Under the pieces are notes generated by a model. That model was not told where the DNA came from and did no database searches. It worked only from the letters and a program-made list of their open reading frames with translations. From positions 4,044,501 through 4,108,500 of the forward strand of contig NZ_CP030028.1 in NCBI RefSeq assembly GCF_003586445.1: a DNA stretch of 64,000 nt. Direction: 5' to 3'. This stretch comes from Bacillus sp. Y1. Its GTDB lineage: Bacteria > Bacillota > Bacilli > Bacillales > Cytobacillaceae. A program made the translations under genes and the position numbers. Shown here in pieces: positions 63,432 through 64,000 of the stretch. The stretch's first letter is position 1; every line of letters starts with the position of its first letter.

Positions 63432-64000
63432 TCACTCGATCTCCACTACAAACGGAAAGACTCTCACTTTCCCATCTTGCTTAAATTCTGCCCATATTTT
63501 ATATATTCCCGCTTGGTCAAACTGTGTACCAAATACAGGTTTTGTAGCATCTTCAGGGTGTACATGAAGATACTTTTCTCCATGTTCATCTAGAATGACG
63601 ACATGGCCCATTGCACCTAAATATGGTTCTAAATTACTTGTATCAAGGTCAAAATTAAGTGTCACTGGTTCTCCAGCTGTTTGTGAACTAATTTGTAAAG
63701 TAACCTTTTCTCCATCAATCTCCTGAGTAAGATCATTATCAGGTTGTAGCCCATGACCGTGAGCATCAGTAGTATCTCCGACGACTAAAGTCATCGGTTG
63801 AACTGTATAGGATAAATCCTTAGGCTTGATGTCAACGAACACTTTATAATTATCCTCTGTTAATTCAACAGGAACTTCGTATTCTCCCTCTCCAACTTCA
63901 TTCGGGTGAATATGTTGGTACGTGTCTAGGTGCTCATTCACAACTATAACATGCATATATTTTTCATGATTAATCTCCAAGTCAGATACAGGATTCCCCT
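63432..64000 (-). CDS. Secreted-type protein with two HxHP (YtkA/FixH-like) domains, 5' end outside the window
   Basis: Partial: the frame is open through base 64000; the apparent start at 63980 is an internal TTG and upstream codons read GNPVSD. About 189 codons are visible. Two copies of a ~90-residue beta-sandwich each carry an HxHP motif: NEHLDTYQHIHPNE and DEHGEKYLHVHPED, both followed by VFV/KIWAEF strands. His-rich pairs suggest binding of a metal such as copper (inference). No signal peptide is visible because the N-terminus is missing. Convergent with the ABC exporter genes across the insertion sequence. Confidence 0.8.
   Translation of the reverse strand, partial: GNPVSDLEINHEKYMHVIVVNEHLDTYQHIHPNEVGEGEYEVPVELTEDNYKVFVDIKPKDLSYTVQPMTLVVGDTTDAHGHGLQPDNDLTQEIDGEKVTLQISSQTAGEPVTLNFDLDTSNLEPYLGAMGHVVILDEHGEKYLHVHPEDATKPVFGTQFDQAGIYKIWAEFKQDGKVRVFPFVVEIE

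Overview
The window (64 kb, low GC, Gram-positive type ribosome binding sites, seven or more TTG/GTG starts, CcpA-type cre sites, ROK-type XylR, ykkC/guanidine-I riboswitches, a pucABCDE-like operon) looks like chromosome of a member of the Bacillaceae (Bacillus sensu lato). It is mostly a carbon- and nitrogen-scavenging region: xylan and plant glycosides, mannitol, guanidine and purines.

Layout. 1-7.3 kb: xylose module, with a divergent xylR and a minus-strand run GH52 beta-xylosidase, xylA, xylB and a secreted CE4 deacetylase, controlled by two XylR-type operators. 7.6-9.2 kb: NmrA-like oxidoreductase with a divergent Rrf2 regulator. 9.2-14.4 kb: mannitol operon mtlA(CBA)-mtlR-mtlD. 14.6-17.1 kb: two small membrane proteins, azoreductase with a divergent HxlR regulator, and a short AraC-type regulator. 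17.3-37.2 kb: a plant-glycoside region with two secreted GH3 enzymes, GH78 rhamnosidase, cytoplasmic GH3, beta-phosphoglucomutase, esterase, two MFS transporters, an AraC-GH39 fusion and a PfkB sugar kinase; several promoters carry cre-like sites. 37.3-46 kb: guanidine utilisation (biotin-dependent carboxylase, two DUF1989 proteins, allophanate hydrolase, APC permease) with two guanidine-I riboswitches. 46-50.4 kb: membrane protein, transglutaminase-like lipoprotein, glycosyltransferase. 50.6-55.9 kb: pucABCDE xanthine dehydrogenase. 57.2-61.7 kb: MarR/MFS pair, soluble chemoreceptor, two-gene ABC exporter. 61.7-63.4 kb: an apparently intact IS3-family (IS150-type) insertion sequence, then the end of a secreted HxHP-motif protein.

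How the genes work together. Secreted GH3 enzymes and the CE4 protein would act outside the cell. MFS carriers bring in glycosides, and cytoplasmic GH52, GH39, GH78 and GH3 enzymes cut them; XylA/XylB feed the pentose phosphate pathway. The riboswitched cluster should turn guanidine into ammonium and CO2 through carboxyguanidine and allophanate. The puc operon oxidises hypoxanthine and xanthine for nitrogen.

The most unusual feature is not a gene. Five 3'-side intergenic gaps (7.35, 22.2, 28.1, 49.0 and 56.1 kb) hold arrays of imperfect hairpins. Four of them keep a period of 52 bp, or 104 = 2 x 52, almost without indels. The hairpins have a 7-nt loop, and arm sequences differ between arrays while pairing is kept. 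Two arrays 21 kb apart are clearly homologous, and one runs into the 3' end of a glycosyltransferase gene. This is the main candidate here for a poorly described repeat system.
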